NCBI RefSeq assembly: GCF_001546455.1
Contig: NZ_KQ956813.1
Location: forward strand, 1 to 64,000
DNA length: 64,000 nucleotides
Direction: 5' to 3'
Source: Gardnerella vaginalis
GTDB taxonomy: Bacteria; Actinomycetota; Actinomycetes; Actinomycetales; Bifidobacteriaceae
Part shown: piece after piece, positions 32,859-42,605 of the stretch
Position numbering within the stretch: the stretch's first letter is position 1
Layout of the letters: each line of letters starts with the position of its first letter
The notes under the pieces: model-generated
The model's input: only the letters and a program-made list of their open reading frames with translations
Told to the model about the DNA's origin: nothing
The model's database searches: none
Translations under genes and position numbers: made by a program

Positions 32859-35417
32859 TTAGTTTTTCTTTAAAACAAAGGTTGCAATTCCAGCAATTGC
32901 AACAACAAATACAGCTAATGCACCAATCATTAGTACATTCGTATTCTTATTTGAAGAAGCTGGTTTTGCACTAGAGCTGTTATTTTTTAGTGCGCTCTTC
33001 TTTTTGTTTACGCTTTTGCTTGAATCTTCATCTTTAGAATTGTCTTCCTTAGAATAATTTTCTTTAGAATCATTGCTTTGCAAATCTTTGGAATCAGCCT
33101 TATTGCTGCTTGAGTTGCTGCTTGGCTCGGTTTGCTTCTTATTTTCTGCAGTTTTATTGGCGATTTCTGCTTTGTAAGAAGTATCCTGATTTTCTTGTTG
33201 CGATTGAGCTGATTCTTCAGTCTTAGCTTCTACAGTCTTAGCTTCTGCAACTTTAGAAGGCTCTGCAGCATATGCCTTTGCAGCGTATGTTTTTGCAGCA
33301 GCACTAGCTTGATAATAACTGCTATAACTGTAGTCATTTTGATTGAACGCAGCTAATAATCTATATAACCTGAGCAAACTGTAACCAGAATCAGAATCCA
33401 AATTAGATTCAGAATCCGAATTAGAGTCCAAAGATTCATCTGCACTAGGCTCAACAACGTTTGAACTTTCCGTTTGAGTGCTTTGAGTTTTAACAGTTGT
33501 TTTAACAGTCAAATTAAAATCTTTATTTAAATCAAGACCTGTTAAATCTGAGTTAAAAGCAGATTCACCATTGTTCCAAGCTGTAACTATTTCATCTTGT
33601 AAGCCAAGTAGTGTAGCTAATTTTTTGTTTGCATTTTCTTTATCTAGATTTCGGAAGTCAACTATTTTGCTGTCTTTATCTTGGCAATTAACAATTGCAT
33701 CAACAAAATTATTCTTTCCATTTGTATTAACCAAGCAACTAATACTAGCCTCGCCGTGCTTTATTGCAGCCATAAAGTATCCGCGTAAGAATCTTCTCGG
33801 GGCATTACTTTCGCTTGGGTTTGCGTTATTTTTTATTAATTCTTCTGCACTATTTGAGAATCCATCTTTTTTGATACGAAGATTTCCATCTTGTGCGCTT
33901 GCTTCTTTCCAAATATCAGTAAGTGCAGAAAGATTTGTTTGCGTAAGGTCAACTCCAGATGGAATAGTAATATCATCGATTTTGCTGCCGCCAAACATGT
34001 TCCTAACGCCGTTATTTGATGAACCAGTTTGACCATTAAGAGCCTGCGTTAAATCCCACTTAGAAATATCTAGCGAAGTTACCGAAGAGTTTGCAAACAT
34101 ATCGTTCATATCTGTTGCGCTAGAAGTGTTCCATTTTTCGATTCCTGGTATTTGCGTTAAATTAGTAGTATTTGAAAATGCTTTTCCCATATTCCAAACA
34201 TTTTTTGTATCCCAATTTTCTAAGCCAGTTATCTTTTTAACGCCACTGTTTTCAAAAAGGCCAACAATGTTTCCAACGTAGGAAGTTTTCCATTTTCCAA
34301 GATTAGCTTCTTTAAGTGAGGTTGTTCCAGTAAACATTCTGCCAATGTCGTTAGTGTTGCTAATATCCCAATTTTCAAGCGCTTTAATGTCTTCTAGCTT
34401 GTTGGCGTTCATAAACATTCTTCCCATTGAAGCAAGATGGTCGTTTGTAAACACTTCTAGGCCTTCGGTAGTTGTTAATCCGCTTTCTGCAAACATTCCA
34501 GTTGCTTCATCGCAGTAGGTGTTGTCCCAAGTAATTCCCTTAACGTTTGAAAGATTCTTTGCTTGGTAGAACATGTTGCTCATATGATGAACATTGCGAG
34601 TTTTAAAGTTTCTAATGCCGTCTGCAGATTCAATTGCGCCGCCTTCAAACATGCTAGTCATGTCTGTAACGTTGCTAGTGTTCCACTTTTCGTCTAATCC
34701 GTGAACTGTGCGCAAATTTTTTGTGTTTCTAAACATTAGTTGCATGTTTTCAACGTTGCTAACATCCCAGTTAGATATTGGATTTATGCTGCTTATTCCG
34801 CTATCTTCAAACAGGCTGCTCATATCTGTTACGCGGCTTGTATCCCAGTCTTTAGTTCCATTAATATTTTTTAACTTAGGATTTGAAGAAAACATTCCAG
34901 ACATATCTTCTACATTAGAAGTGTCAAATAAATCCAAATTATTTATTGTTTCTAGATTTGCAAAGTTTGAAAACAGTTTGCTAGCACCGTTTCCTAGTTG
35001 GATTTTTCCAGCATTTTCAGTTTGATCGCCTGATTGAACAATATTTATGACTTTGACTTTAGATGTATCAAGATTTACGCCATCTGGATTGTTATTATTA
35101 GACGAAATAATCTTTTCAATTGAGTTAGATGCAAAATCTGTTCCGTTAATTTTTGATATTTCAAGAGTATTGGTGGATTCGTCAAACTTCCACTTTAGCC
35201 CAGTAGGAGTTGGGTCAAAGAATCCCCGATATTTTGCTTCATGCCAAGTGTTTAGTGTATCGTCTTTGTTTTCTTTGTTTTCTGGATTAGTCGCAACAGA
35301 TTCCTTTTGCTGCGTTGACCCTGTGTTTAATTCTTCGCTAGCAATGGCTTGCTGAGTTGGTATTAATGAGCAAATCATTGCTGCACATGCGCAAGATGCG
35401 AATATATGTTTCTTCAT
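32859..35417 (-). CDS. BspA-like (DUF285) repeat surface protein
   Basis: 852 residues. A signal peptide (about 1-26, cleavage after QQAIA) precedes about 12 repeats of roughly 25 residues with the pattern W-D-T-S-N-V-T-D-M-S-x-M-F (about 95-440), the DUF285/BspA type found in mycoplasma and mucosal-bacterial surface proteins. A non-repeat domain (about 440-640) follows, then Asp/Ser-rich, Ala/Lys-rich and Ser/Lys/Glu-rich spacers and a C-terminal transmembrane helix (VLMIGALAVFVVAIAGIATF) ending KKN. No LPxTG is seen before the helix, so anchoring looks membrane-based rather than by sortase. BspA-like proteins bind host proteins; an adhesin role here is inferred. The start has AGAGGA. It is monocistronic and convergent with pyrE. 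Confidence 0.87.
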   Translation of the reverse strand: MKKHIFASCACAAMICSLIPTQQAIASEELNTGSTQQKESVATNPENKENKDDTLNTWHEAKYRGFFDPTPTGLKWKFDESTNTLEISKINGTDFASNSIEKIISSNNNNPDGVNLDTSKVKVINIVQSGDQTENAGKIQLGNGASKLFSNFANLETINNLDLFDTSNVEDMSGMFSSNPKLKNINGTKDWDTSRVTDMSSLFEDSGISSINPISNWDVSNVENMQLMFRNTKNLRTVHGLDEKWNTSNVTDMTSMFEGGAIESADGIRNFKTRNVHHMSNMFYQAKNLSNVKGITWDNTYCDEATGMFAESGLTTTEGLEVFTNDHLASMGRMFMNANKLEDIKALENWDISNTNDIGRMFTGTTSLKEANLGKWKTSYVGNIVGLFENSGVKKITGLENWDTKNVWNMGKAFSNTTNLTQIPGIEKWNTSSATDMNDMFANSSVTSLDISKWDLTQALNGQTGSSNNGVRNMFGGSKIDDITIPSGVDLTQTNLSALTDIWKEASAQDGNLRIKKDGFSNSAEELIKNNANPSESNAPRRFLRGYFMAAIKHGEASISCLVNTNGKNNFVDAIVNCQDKDSKIVDFRNLDKENANKKLATLLGLQDEIVTAWNNGESAFNSDLTGLDLNKDFNLTVKTTVKTQSTQTESSNVVEPSADESLDSNSDSESNLDSDSGYSLLRLYRLLAAFNQNDYSYSSYYQASAAAKTYAAKAYAAEPSKVAEAKTVEAKTEESAQSQQENQDTSYKAEIANKTAENKKQTEPSSNSSSNKADSKDLQSNDSKENYSKEDNSKDEDSSKSVNKKKSALKNNSSSAKPASSNKNTNVLMIGALAVFVVAIAGIATFVLKKN

Positions 35418-35613
35418 GGTTTTCCTCTGGGTTAATCATGTGTATGTTCGTTCTTGTTCGAACGTGTTCAGCATATCAACGCATATGAACAAAGAAAAGA
35501 AGTTATGTTAATTTATGTTCTTTTTTTGTAAATATAATTATAAATTGATGTTTTGTAATTATGCTTTTATATGTAACTAAAAAATATCAAAAGTTTGTAA
35601 TAATCTTCATAAT

Positions 35614-36594
35614 ATGGAAGACAATGATGATAGATATCAAACGACTAGCGATTTGGATTCTTTTAGCAATCCTACGCAATACGAGCAAGAAAATATTTTT
35701 GGATCGTCTGACAATGATTTAAATAGCTCGTTGCTAAGTGATAAAAAAGCTATTGTTGCTATTATCTGCGCATCTCTTATATCAATTGGGGTTATTGTTG
35801 GATTATGGTTCTTTTTATTTGCAAACAACGCTAAACCTAAGCTGAGCATAAGTGAGCCATCTAAAAATTGTGTGCAATTGCGCAAAAAAGTAATCTCCGC
35901 CAAAGAAAGTCTTAAAAAAGTTATATCTAGCCAAATTGTTAAAAACGCTTCCAACATAAAATCTTCCGACTTTGACGACGATTTTGACATTGCCAAAGAT
36001 GCGGTAGACGATTTTGAGTCTTCGCTAAATTACGCAAATGACGACTTAAATGAAGATATTCCACAATGCCCAGTTGGTGCGGATTCTTACGATTCTCCAA
36101 CTGTTGAAAATAAGCTTTCAGACAAATTGGATTCCTTGCGTAAAGATTCTAAATCTGTTAAGCAATCTGCCGAACATTTGATAAAAACTAGTAGAACTGC
36201 TTTTAGTGATCAATTGTTGAATCTTGTTAAAAAAGCTAGAGAGCTTGTAGAGAAAGCTAAAAAGTCGCCTATTTTAGCTGTTGCTTCTCAAAGTCTAGAA
36301 AATGCTATTAATGATGCTGGTAATGCTCTTGCTAAAAGCAGCAATAATTATAAAGAGTTAAAGCAGTCTTATCAAAAAATAAAAGCTGTTATAGGCCAGT
36401 GCGAAGAAAAAATTAAGAAAATAGCTGATAGTCTTTTAAATAGAGATGCAAATAAGAACGAGAATATAGATACAAGTAGAGATGGCAATGGATACCCATT
36501 AGATGCGCCTCATAATCAAGATGAAGATGGTGGATATGAGCCTATGGGCAGGGGAGAAAACCCAGAGTCTTCGCAACAAAACAATCAACAGTAA
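35614..36594 (+). CDS. Single-pass membrane protein with coiled-coil ectodomain, function unknown
   Basis: 326 residues: an Asp/Ser-rich cytoplasmic N terminus (about 1-45), one transmembrane helix (about 46-69, AIVAIICASLISIGVIVGLW) and a predicted helical ectodomain rich in Lys/Ser/Asp with Cys at CVQLRKK and QCPVGADS. It ends in a Gly/Asn/Gln tail. The arrangement of helix, paired Cys, and K-A-x-x-S-x-K-K-x-I helix after the first Cys is like the protein at 1-937, suggesting paralogy. There is no Shine-Dalgarno before ATG 35614; AT-rich TAATAAT lies about 10 nt upstream, compatible with a leaderless transcript. No enzymatic motif is present. The family is not recognised. Confidence 0.8.
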   Translation: MEDNDDRYQTTSDLDSFSNPTQYEQENIFGSSDNDLNSSLLSDKKAIVAIICASLISIGVIVGLWFFLFANNAKPKLSISEPSKNCVQLRKKVISAKESLKKVISSQIVKNASNIKSSDFDDDFDIAKDAVDDFESSLNYANDDLNEDIPQCPVGADSYDSPTVENKLSDKLDSLRKDSKSVKQSAEHLIKTSRTAFSDQLLNLVKKARELVEKAKKSPILAVASQSLENAINDAGNALAKSSNNYKELKQSYQKIKAVIGQCEEKIKKIADSLLNRDANKNENIDTSRDGNGYPLDAPHNQDEDGGYEPMGRGENPESSQQNNQQ

Positions 36595-36672
36595 TTGACT
36601 AATTGCATTAAATAAGCATCTATATTTTAATTAGTTGACGCTTTGTGGCATAATAGGCAAGGTTTATTTCTT

Positions 36673-36687
36673 AGCTGCATTGCAGCT
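36673..36687. promoter_or_regulatory. Palindrome AGCTGCA-T-TGCAGCT upstream of efp
   Basis: A perfect 7+7 bp palindrome with a single central T lies 28 bp upstream of the efp start and just downstream of a CATAAT (-10-like, 36649-36654). Its position over the presumed transcription start suits an operator or a small 5' hairpin. Confidence 0.4.
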
Positions 36688-36714
36688 TTAATTAGCGAAA
36701 GAAACGGATAACTC

Positions 36715-37278
36715 GTGGCACAGACTACCAATGATATTAAGAATGGATCGGTTTTGAACCTTGACGGTCAGCTTTGGACCGTTGTTAAGTTCCAGCACGT
36801 AAAGCCAGGCAAGGGTCCTGCTTTCGTTCGTACCACCATTAAAAACGTGCTCTCGGGCAAGATTGTCGACAAGACTTTTAACGCCGGCATGAAGATGGAG
36901 TTCGAGACCGTTGATAACCGCACTTTGCAGTATTCCTACGAAGACGGCGATAACTTCGTGTTTATGGATATGACCACCTACGATCAGGTGTATATTCCTA
37001 AGGTTTTGGTTGGCGAACAGAGCAAGTATCTTCTTGAAGGAACTGACTGCATTGTTAGCTTCCATGATGGCACTCCTTTGAGCGTAGAACTTCCAGCTTC
37101 CGTAATTTTGACCATTACTCACACTGAGCCAGGCTTGCAGGGCAACCGCTCTAATGCTGGTACTAAGCCTGCAACAGTTGAAACTGGTGCTGAAATTCAG
37201 GTTCCACTCTTTGTTGGCGAAGGCGAAAAAGTTAAGGTCGATACTCGTGACGGCTCTTACCTTGGTCGCGAAAACTAA
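36715..37278 (+). CDS. efp: Translation elongation factor P
   Basis: A 187-residue three-domain EF-P that rescues ribosomes stalled at consecutive prolines. The tip loop reads PGKGP with Lys33 at the position of the modified lysine of E. coli EF-P. This palindromic loop is typical of actinobacterial EF-P, which is reported to work with an unmodified lysine. The KOW-like N domain and the OB domains (ending [15 protein letters not shown]) are complete. It starts with GTG after AACGGA. nusB follows 29 bp downstream. Confidence 0.97.
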   Translation: MAQTTNDIKNGSVLNLDGQLWTVVKFQHVKPGKGPAFVRTTIKNVLSGKIVDKTFNAGMKMEFETVDNRTLQYSYEDGDNFVFMDMTTYDQVYIPKVLVGEQSKYLLEGTDCIVSFHDGTPLSVELPASVILTITHTEPGLQGNRSNAGTKPATVETGAEIQVPLFVGEGEKVKVDTRDGSYLGREN

Positions 37279-37307
37279 TAGAAACTTATAAAAAGAAGGA
37301 CGTTACT

Positions 37308-37802
37308 ATGGCACGCTCCACTGCTCGAAAGAGGGCATTGAACACCCTTTATGAGGCAGACGAGAAAAGTCAGAATATTCTTTCTTTACTCGACGAACGT
37401 TTGAAAGAGCCAGGCGCGCAAACTCCTCTTCCAGATTATGCAGTTGACATTATTCGCGGAGTAGGTGAGCGTAGAAACAGAATTGATAAAACCTTAAATC
37501 GCTATTCAACTGGTTGGAAAGTTGGAAGAATGGCGGTTATTGATCGCAATATTTTGCGCATTGCTGTTTGGGAGATTCTTCTAAACGATGAAGTGCCAGA
37601 TAAAGTTGCGATTGATGAGGCGCTTGCTCTTTCTAAAACATATAGTGACGATGAAGCAATCACCTTTATTCATGGTCTTTTGAGCGCAATTGTTTTAGAC
37701 AAAGACGCTTGCTTGGCTAAGTTTAATGGTGAATCTGGGGAATCTGACGATTCTAGTGAATCTAGTGAATCGCAAGAAAGTGATTCTTCTAGTTCTAACT
37801 AA
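37308..37802 (+). CDS. nusB: Transcription antitermination factor NusB
   Basis: A 164-residue NusB. It binds boxA RNA with S10 (NusE) during rRNA transcription. ARSTARKRALNTLYEAD is the Arg-rich RNA-binding N terminus; WKVGRMAVIDRNILRIAVWE and VAIDEALALSKTYSDDEA complete the helical bundle. A Ser/Asp/Glu-rich tail (about 145-164) is extra. The start is ATG after AAGAAGGACG. It is in an operon with efp and followed by a terminator. Confidence 0.96.
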   Translation: MARSTARKRALNTLYEADEKSQNILSLLDERLKEPGAQTPLPDYAVDIIRGVGERRNRIDKTLNRYSTGWKVGRMAVIDRNILRIAVWEILLNDEVPDKVAIDEALALSKTYSDDEAITFIHGLLSAIVLDKDACLAKFNGESGESDDSSESSESQESDSSSSN

Positions 37803-37848
37803 AACTTAGATTCGGCTTCAGTTCTACAAAGTAGTCGCAAAATGCGTT

Positions 37849-37884
37849 AATCCGCTTGCTTAAAAAGTAGGCGGATTTTTGTTT
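37849..37884 (+). terminator. Terminator after efp-nusB
   Basis: AATCCGC (37849-37855) pairs with GCGGATT (37871-37877), with a partly paired loop, followed by TTTTGTTTT. Confidence 0.82.
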
Positions 37885-37894
37885 TGCAATCTAT

Positions 37895-37960
37895 CGGCGC
37901 GTCGCCGTCCGCCAATCTGAGTAGACTTGCCACGAATAACCTAAAGCCATAAGGGGGTTA
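37895..37960 (+). promoter_or_regulatory. Structured carA leader resembling the pyrB leader
   Basis: A compact hairpin CGGCG-CGT-CGCCG (37895-37907) is followed by TCCGCCAATCTGAG. The pyrB leader has a hairpin followed by TTTGCCAACTAG in the same relation: GCCGTYYGCCAA is shared at 37904-37915 and 26144-26155. Further down, TAACC (37937-37941) can pair with GGTTA (37956-37960), which includes part of the GGGGG Shine-Dalgarno. Common control of carA and pyrB is inferred. Confidence 0.5.
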
Positions 37961-37962
37961 AG

Positions 37963-39177
37963 GTGGGCTATAACGACACCTTCGCCGGATTCGGCACTGA
38001 TGATGCAGTATTAGTATTGGAAGACGGGCAGGTTTACGTTGGTAAACCATTTGGCGCAAAAGGTTCTACACGCGCTGAAATCGTGTTTTCTACTGGAATG
38101 ACTGGTTACCAAGAAACACTTACCGATCCAAGTTATGATCAACAAATAGTGGTTCAAACGTTCCCACACATAGGAAACACTGGAATAAACAACGAAGACC
38201 CAGAATCTTCAAAAATATGGGTTGCGGGGTACGTGGTAAAAGCTCCAAGCCCTAATGTTAGCAATTGGAGAGCCACTGGTTCATTGGAAGATGATTTAGA
38301 AAAACAAGGTATTGTAGGAATCAGTGGTATTGATACAAGAATGCTGGTACGACATTTACGCTCAGTTGGCGTTATGCGTGCTGGCATTTTTTCTAATGAT
38401 GCACTTATAGATAAAACCACTGGCGCAATTCGTACGGTTGCATCTTTTGTAAATGAGATTAAACAGACTCCTCAAATGCAAGGCTTGCGACTAACCGACG
38501 AAGTTAGCACAAAAGAGACGTATACGATTGAGCCTTGTGGAGATTATGAAGGCAAAGAGCCGCTTTACACCGTCGTAGCAGTGGACTTTGGTATAAAAGC
38601 AATGACTCCTCATCGCTTGGCTCAGCGTGGCTGCCGAGTACACGTTGTAAGCTCCTCAATAAGCTTTGAGTCGCTTCAAGCGCTTAACGCAGATGGCGTG
38701 TTCTTCTCGAATGGCCCTGGAGACCCTGCTCAGGCAAATCGCGAAGTGGAATTATTGCGCAATGTGCTAGACGCTGGCTACCCGTTCTTTGGAATATGCT
38801 TTGGAAACCAGTTGCTTGGCCGAGCGCTTGGCTTTGGAACGTACAAGCTTAAGTTTGGTCACCGTGGCGTAAATCAGCCTGTAAAAGACGTGACCACTGG
38901 AAAAGTGGAAGTTACGGCTCACAATCATGGTTTTGCTGTAGATGCTCCTATTGGCGAGACTGTTGAATCGCCCTACGAAAATGGCCATTTTGGTCGCGTA
39001 ATAGTGTCTCACGTAGATCTTAACGACAATGTTGTAGAAGGATTGCAATGCCTTGATATTCCAGCTTTCTCTGTGCAATATCACCCAGAAGCAGCCGCAG
39101 GGCCTCACGATGCATCGTACTTGTTTGACCGCTTTGTAGAACTTATGCAAAATCACAAGAATAAGAGCGAAAAATAG
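37963..39177 (+). CDS. carA: Carbamoyl-phosphate synthase small (glutaminase) subunit
   Basis: A 404-residue CarA. It hydrolyses glutamine and channels ammonia to CarB. The N-terminal domain has the CarB-contacting [14 protein letters not shown]. The class I amidotransferase domain carries the nucleophile Cys in [12 protein letters not shown] and the His-Glu pair in [13 protein letters not shown]. It starts with GTG, spaced 7 nt from GGGGG. carB follows 29 bp later. Confidence 0.97.
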   Translation: MGYNDTFAGFGTDDAVLVLEDGQVYVGKPFGAKGSTRAEIVFSTGMTGYQETLTDPSYDQQIVVQTFPHIGNTGINNEDPESSKIWVAGYVVKAPSPNVSNWRATGSLEDDLEKQGIVGISGIDTRMLVRHLRSVGVMRAGIFSNDALIDKTTGAIRTVASFVNEIKQTPQMQGLRLTDEVSTKETYTIEPCGDYEGKEPLYTVVAVDFGIKAMTPHRLAQRGCRVHVVSSSISFESLQALNADGVFFSNGPGDPAQANREVELLRNVLDAGYPFFGICFGNQLLGRALGFGTYKLKFGHRGVNQPVKDVTTGKVEVTAHNHGFAVDAPIGETVESPYENGHFGRVIVSHVDLNDNVVEGLQCLDIPAFSVQYHPEAAAGPHDASYLFDRFVELMQNHKNKSEK

Positions 39178-39206
39178 TAGGTATAAAGGGATAAAAGGAA
39201 TTTATA

Positions 39207-42200
39207 ATGCCAAAACGTGCTGATATTAAGTCTGTAATGGTGATTGGTTCTGGCCCAATTGTAATTGGTCAGGCTGCAGAATTCGATTATTCGGGAACGC
39301 AGGCTTGCCGAGTGCTTCACGAAGAGGGAATCCGCGTAATCCTTGTAAACTCTAATCCAGCTACGATTATGACGGATCCAGAACTTGCGGATGCAACATA
39401 CATTGAGCCAATAGACACAGCAATCTTAGAGCGCATTATTGCTAAAGAGAAGCCAGATGCGCTTCTTCCAACATTGGGCGGCCAGACGGCATTAAATGCT
39501 GCAATGGATTTAGGCAAAGCAGGAATACTAAAAAAGTACAATGTGGAGCTTATTGGCGCATCTCTTGAAGCAATTGACCGTGGCGAAGATCGCGAGCTTT
39601 TTAAGAAAGTCGTAGAAAAAGCTGGAGCGGAAAGCGCAAAATCTTTTATTGCTCACTCAATCGAAGAAGTAGATAAAATCGTTGAATCGCTTGGATACCC
39701 AGTAGTAGTACGCCCAAGCTTTACAATGGGCGGCCTCGGCTCTGGAATTGCGCATAATCAAGAAGAATTGCACCGCATTGCGGGAGCTGGAATCCATTAT
39801 TCTCCAACAGACGAAGTGCTTATTGAAGAAGGCATTGAAGGCTGGAAGGAATTTGAGCTGGAGCTTATGCGAGACTCCAAAGACAACGTTGTTGTTGTTT
39901 GCCCAATCGAAAATGTTGACCCTGTAGGCGTTCACACGGGCGACTCGATTACAGTTGCACCTTGCTTTACGCTAACAGATCGCGAGTATCAAAAGATGCG
40001 CGATATTGGCATTGCGATTATTCGAGGCGTAGGCGTTGATACAGGCGGATGCAATATTCAGTTTGCAATCAACCCTAAGACTGGTCGCATAATCGTAATC
40101 GAAATGAATCCTAGAGTTTCGCGATCTTCGGCTCTGGCATCTAAAGCAACTGGATTCCCGATTGCAAAAATCGCAACAAAACTTGCGCTCGGCTACACTT
40201 TGGATGAAATTCAAAACGATATTACGCGTTCAACTCCTGCAAGCTTTGAGCCAACAATCGACTACGTTGTAACAAAGATTCCACGTTTTGCATTTGAAAA
40301 ATTCCCTGGAGCAGATACTACGCTTACAACGTCTATGAAGTCAGTTGGCGAAGCTATGGCTTTGGCTGGAAACTTCCAGGAGTCTCTTGGAAAAGCAATG
40401 CGCTCAATCGACAAGCGCCACGCGTGCTTTAACTGGGATGGCGAGCGCCCGAGCAAAGAAGAAGTTAATAGACTTCTTGAAGAAATGCATACGCCAACAG
40501 AGCATCGCTACTTGCAAATTCAGCGAGCTCTTTGGGGTGGAGCAACTCCAGAGCAGATTTTTGCGGCAACAAAGATTGACCCGTGGTTTGTTGAGCAGCT
40601 TTCGTTAATTAACAAAACGGCATTAGAGGTTCGTGAAGCAGAAAATTTGACACCAAAAGTCTTGAAGAGCGCTAAGCTTGCAGGCCTTTCGGATGTTCAG
40701 ATTGCGCATTTGCGTAACCTTGGCGACGAAGGCGAGAACATGGTTCGCGAGCTTCGTTGGGCGTATGGATTGCATCCTGTTTACAAAACGGTTGACACTT
40801 GCGCTGCAGAGTTCGATGCTGTAACGCCTTACTACTATTCTTGCTACGCTCAAGAAAGTGAACTTAAGCCGCGCAATCGCGAAGCTGTGATTATTCTTGG
40901 ATCTGGTCCAAACAGAATTGGCCAGGGTATTGAGTTTGACTACACGTGCGTGCACGCTGTGCAGGAATTGGGCAAGGATTACGACACCATTATGGTTAAT
41001 TGCAATCCTGAAACGGTTTCTACAGACTACGATATGTCGGATCGTCTTTACTTTGAGCCTCTTACTTTCGAAGACGTGCTTGAGATTTATCAAGCAGAAA
41101 AGAAGCTTGGCCCAGTTAAAGGTGTGATTGTGCAGCTTGGTGGTCAAACTCCACTTTCGCTTGCGGCTCGTCTTAAAGCTGCTGGAGTTCCAATTTTGGG
41201 TACTACGCCTGAGGCCATTGATTTGGCGGAAAATCGTGAGCTTTTTGGCGAGGTTCTTCGCCAAGAAGGCATGAACGCTCCGCGATACGGCACGGCTTTA
41301 AGCCTTGAAGAAGCTAAAGATGCTGCTCACGCAATCGGTTACCCTGTTCTTGTGCGACCAAGCTACGTGCTTGGTGGGCGAGGAATGGAAATCGTGTATG
41401 ACGATGCTCAGCTTGCAAAATACGTGGATCGCGCTTTGCAAGAAGCTCGAGCAGATACCGTTGTGTCTGGCCGCTTGCCTTCGCCTCTTTTGATTGATAA
41501 GTTCCTGCAAGACGCTATTGAGATTGACGTTGATGCTCTTTACGACGGCAATGAGCTTTATATTGGCGGCATTATGGAGCATGTTGAAGAGGCTGGTGTG
41601 CACTCTGGCGATGCTGCTTGCACGCTTCCTCCAAGCACGCTTTCCGACGATCAAATTCGCCGTCTTAGGGAGGGCACGCTTTCGATTGCTCAAGGCTGCT
41701 CGGTTCGCGGTCTTATTAACGTGCAATACGCTTTTATGGCAAACACTTTGTATGTAATTGAGGCAAATCCTAGAGCGTCTAGAACTGTTCCGTTTGCTTC
41801 TAAAGCTACAGGTGTTGCTCTTGCTAAAGCTGCTGCTCGAATTATGGCTGGAGAGACAATTGCACAGCAGCGAAAGCGCGGGCTGCTTCTTCCAAAGGGA
41901 GATGGTGGAGATATTCACCCAGGCCAGCAAGTTGCGATTAAGGCTTCTGTACTTCCATTTAAGCGTTTCCGCACGCCTGTTGGTCGCACAGTTGACATTT
42001 TGCTTGGCCCAGAAATGCGCTCTACTGGAGAAGTTATGGGCTTTGACCGTGACTTCCCGCATGCTTTTGCCAAGAGTCAGCTTGCTGCATACAAGGGCGG
42101 TTTGCCTACAAGCGGCAACGTGTTTGTGTCGGTAAGCGATGCGGATAAAAGGCAATTGCCTCTTCTTGCAGTGCGTCTTGTGGAGCTTGGATTTACAATT

Positions 42201-42602
42201 TGGGCTACAGAAGGTACAGCATCTGTGCTTCGCCGCTACGGCATTGATTCCGTGATTGTTGACAAGCTTTCAAGCCAAGGCGACACGGCGAAGGATGTAC
42301 GAAATGCTGAGACTGCTCACGAAAGAATCGGCAAAAACGTGGTTGAGCTGATTGAAAATGGTAAGATTGACATGGTGTTAAACACGCCGAATTCCAGAGG
42401 GTCGCGTACGGATGGTTATGCTATTCGTGCAGCTGCTGTTGCAGCAGACCTTCCGCAGTTCACTACGATTACGGAGTTTGCACCAGTTCTTATGGCTATA
42501 GAAGCCGTTAAGAACAACGATTACCAGGTGATGAGCATTCAGGAGCATGCCAAGCAACTGTTTGCAATCGAAAAGGCAGAAAACGAAGAAAGTCGGGCTT
42601 AA
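39207..42602 (+). CDS. carB: Carbamoyl-phosphate synthase large subunit
   Basis: A 1131-residue CarB with two homologous ATP-grasp halves that make carbamoyl phosphate from bicarbonate, ammonia and two ATP for pyrimidines and arginine. [19 protein letters not shown] and [20 protein letters not shown] begin each half. [14 protein letters not shown] and [17 protein letters not shown] are the phosphate loops, and [20 protein letters not shown] and [20 protein letters not shown] bind metal. The C-terminal MGS-like allosteric domain ([20 protein letters not shown]) is intact. The start ATG follows AAAGGAATTTATA. Confidence 0.98.
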   Translation: MPKRADIKSVMVIGSGPIVIGQAAEFDYSGTQACRVLHEEGIRVILVNSNPATIMTDPELADATYIEPIDTAILERIIAKEKPDALLPTLGGQTALNAAMDLGKAGILKKYNVELIGASLEAIDRGEDRELFKKVVEKAGAESAKSFIAHSIEEVDKIVESLGYPVVVRPSFTMGGLGSGIAHNQEELHRIAGAGIHYSPTDEVLIEEGIEGWKEFELELMRDSKDNVVVVCPIENVDPVGVHTGDSITVAPCFTLTDREYQKMRDIGIAIIRGVGVDTGGCNIQFAINPKTGRIIVIEMNPRVSRSSALASKATGFPIAKIATKLALGYTLDEIQNDITRSTPASFEPTIDYVVTKIPRFAFEKFPGADTTLTTSMKSVGEAMALAGNFQESLGKAMRSIDKRHACFNWDGERPSKEEVNRLLEEMHTPTEHRYLQIQRALWGGATPEQIFAATKIDPWFVEQLSLINKTALEVREAENLTPKVLKSAKLAGLSDVQIAHLRNLGDEGENMVRELRWAYGLHPVYKTVDTCAAEFDAVTPYYYSCYAQESELKPRNREAVIILGSGPNRIGQGIEFDYTCVHAVQELGKDYDTIMVNCNPETVSTDYDMSDRLYFEPLTFEDVLEIYQAEKKLGPVKGVIVQLGGQTPLSLAARLKAAGVPILGTTPEAIDLAENRELFGEVLRQEGMNAPRYGTALSLEEAKDAAHAIGYPVLVRPSYVLGGRGMEIVYDDAQLAKYVDRALQEARADTVVSGRLPSPLLIDKFLQDAIEIDVDALYDGNELYIGGIMEHVEEAGVHSGDAACTLPPSTLSDDQIRRLREGTLSIAQGCSVRGLINVQYAFMANTLYVIEANPRASRTVPFASKATGVALAKAAARIMAGETIAQQRKRGLLLPKGDGGDIHPGQQVAIKASVLPFKRFRTPVGRTVDILLGPEMRSTGEVMGFDRDFPHAFAKSQLAAYKGGLPTSGNVFVSVSDADKRQLPLLAVRLVELGFTIWATEGTASVLRRYGIDSVIVDKLSSQGDTAKDVRNAETAHERIGKNVVELIENGKIDMVLNTPNSRGSRTDGYAIRAAAVAADLPQFTTITEFAPVLMAIEAVKNNDYQVMSIQEHAKQLFAIEKAENEESRA

Positions 42603-42605
42603 TAC

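Noticed and set aside
41298-42155. 285-codon minus-strand frame inside carB
   Set aside because: Ser/Arg/Asn-rich shadow without ribosome-binding site; carB is complete on the other strand.
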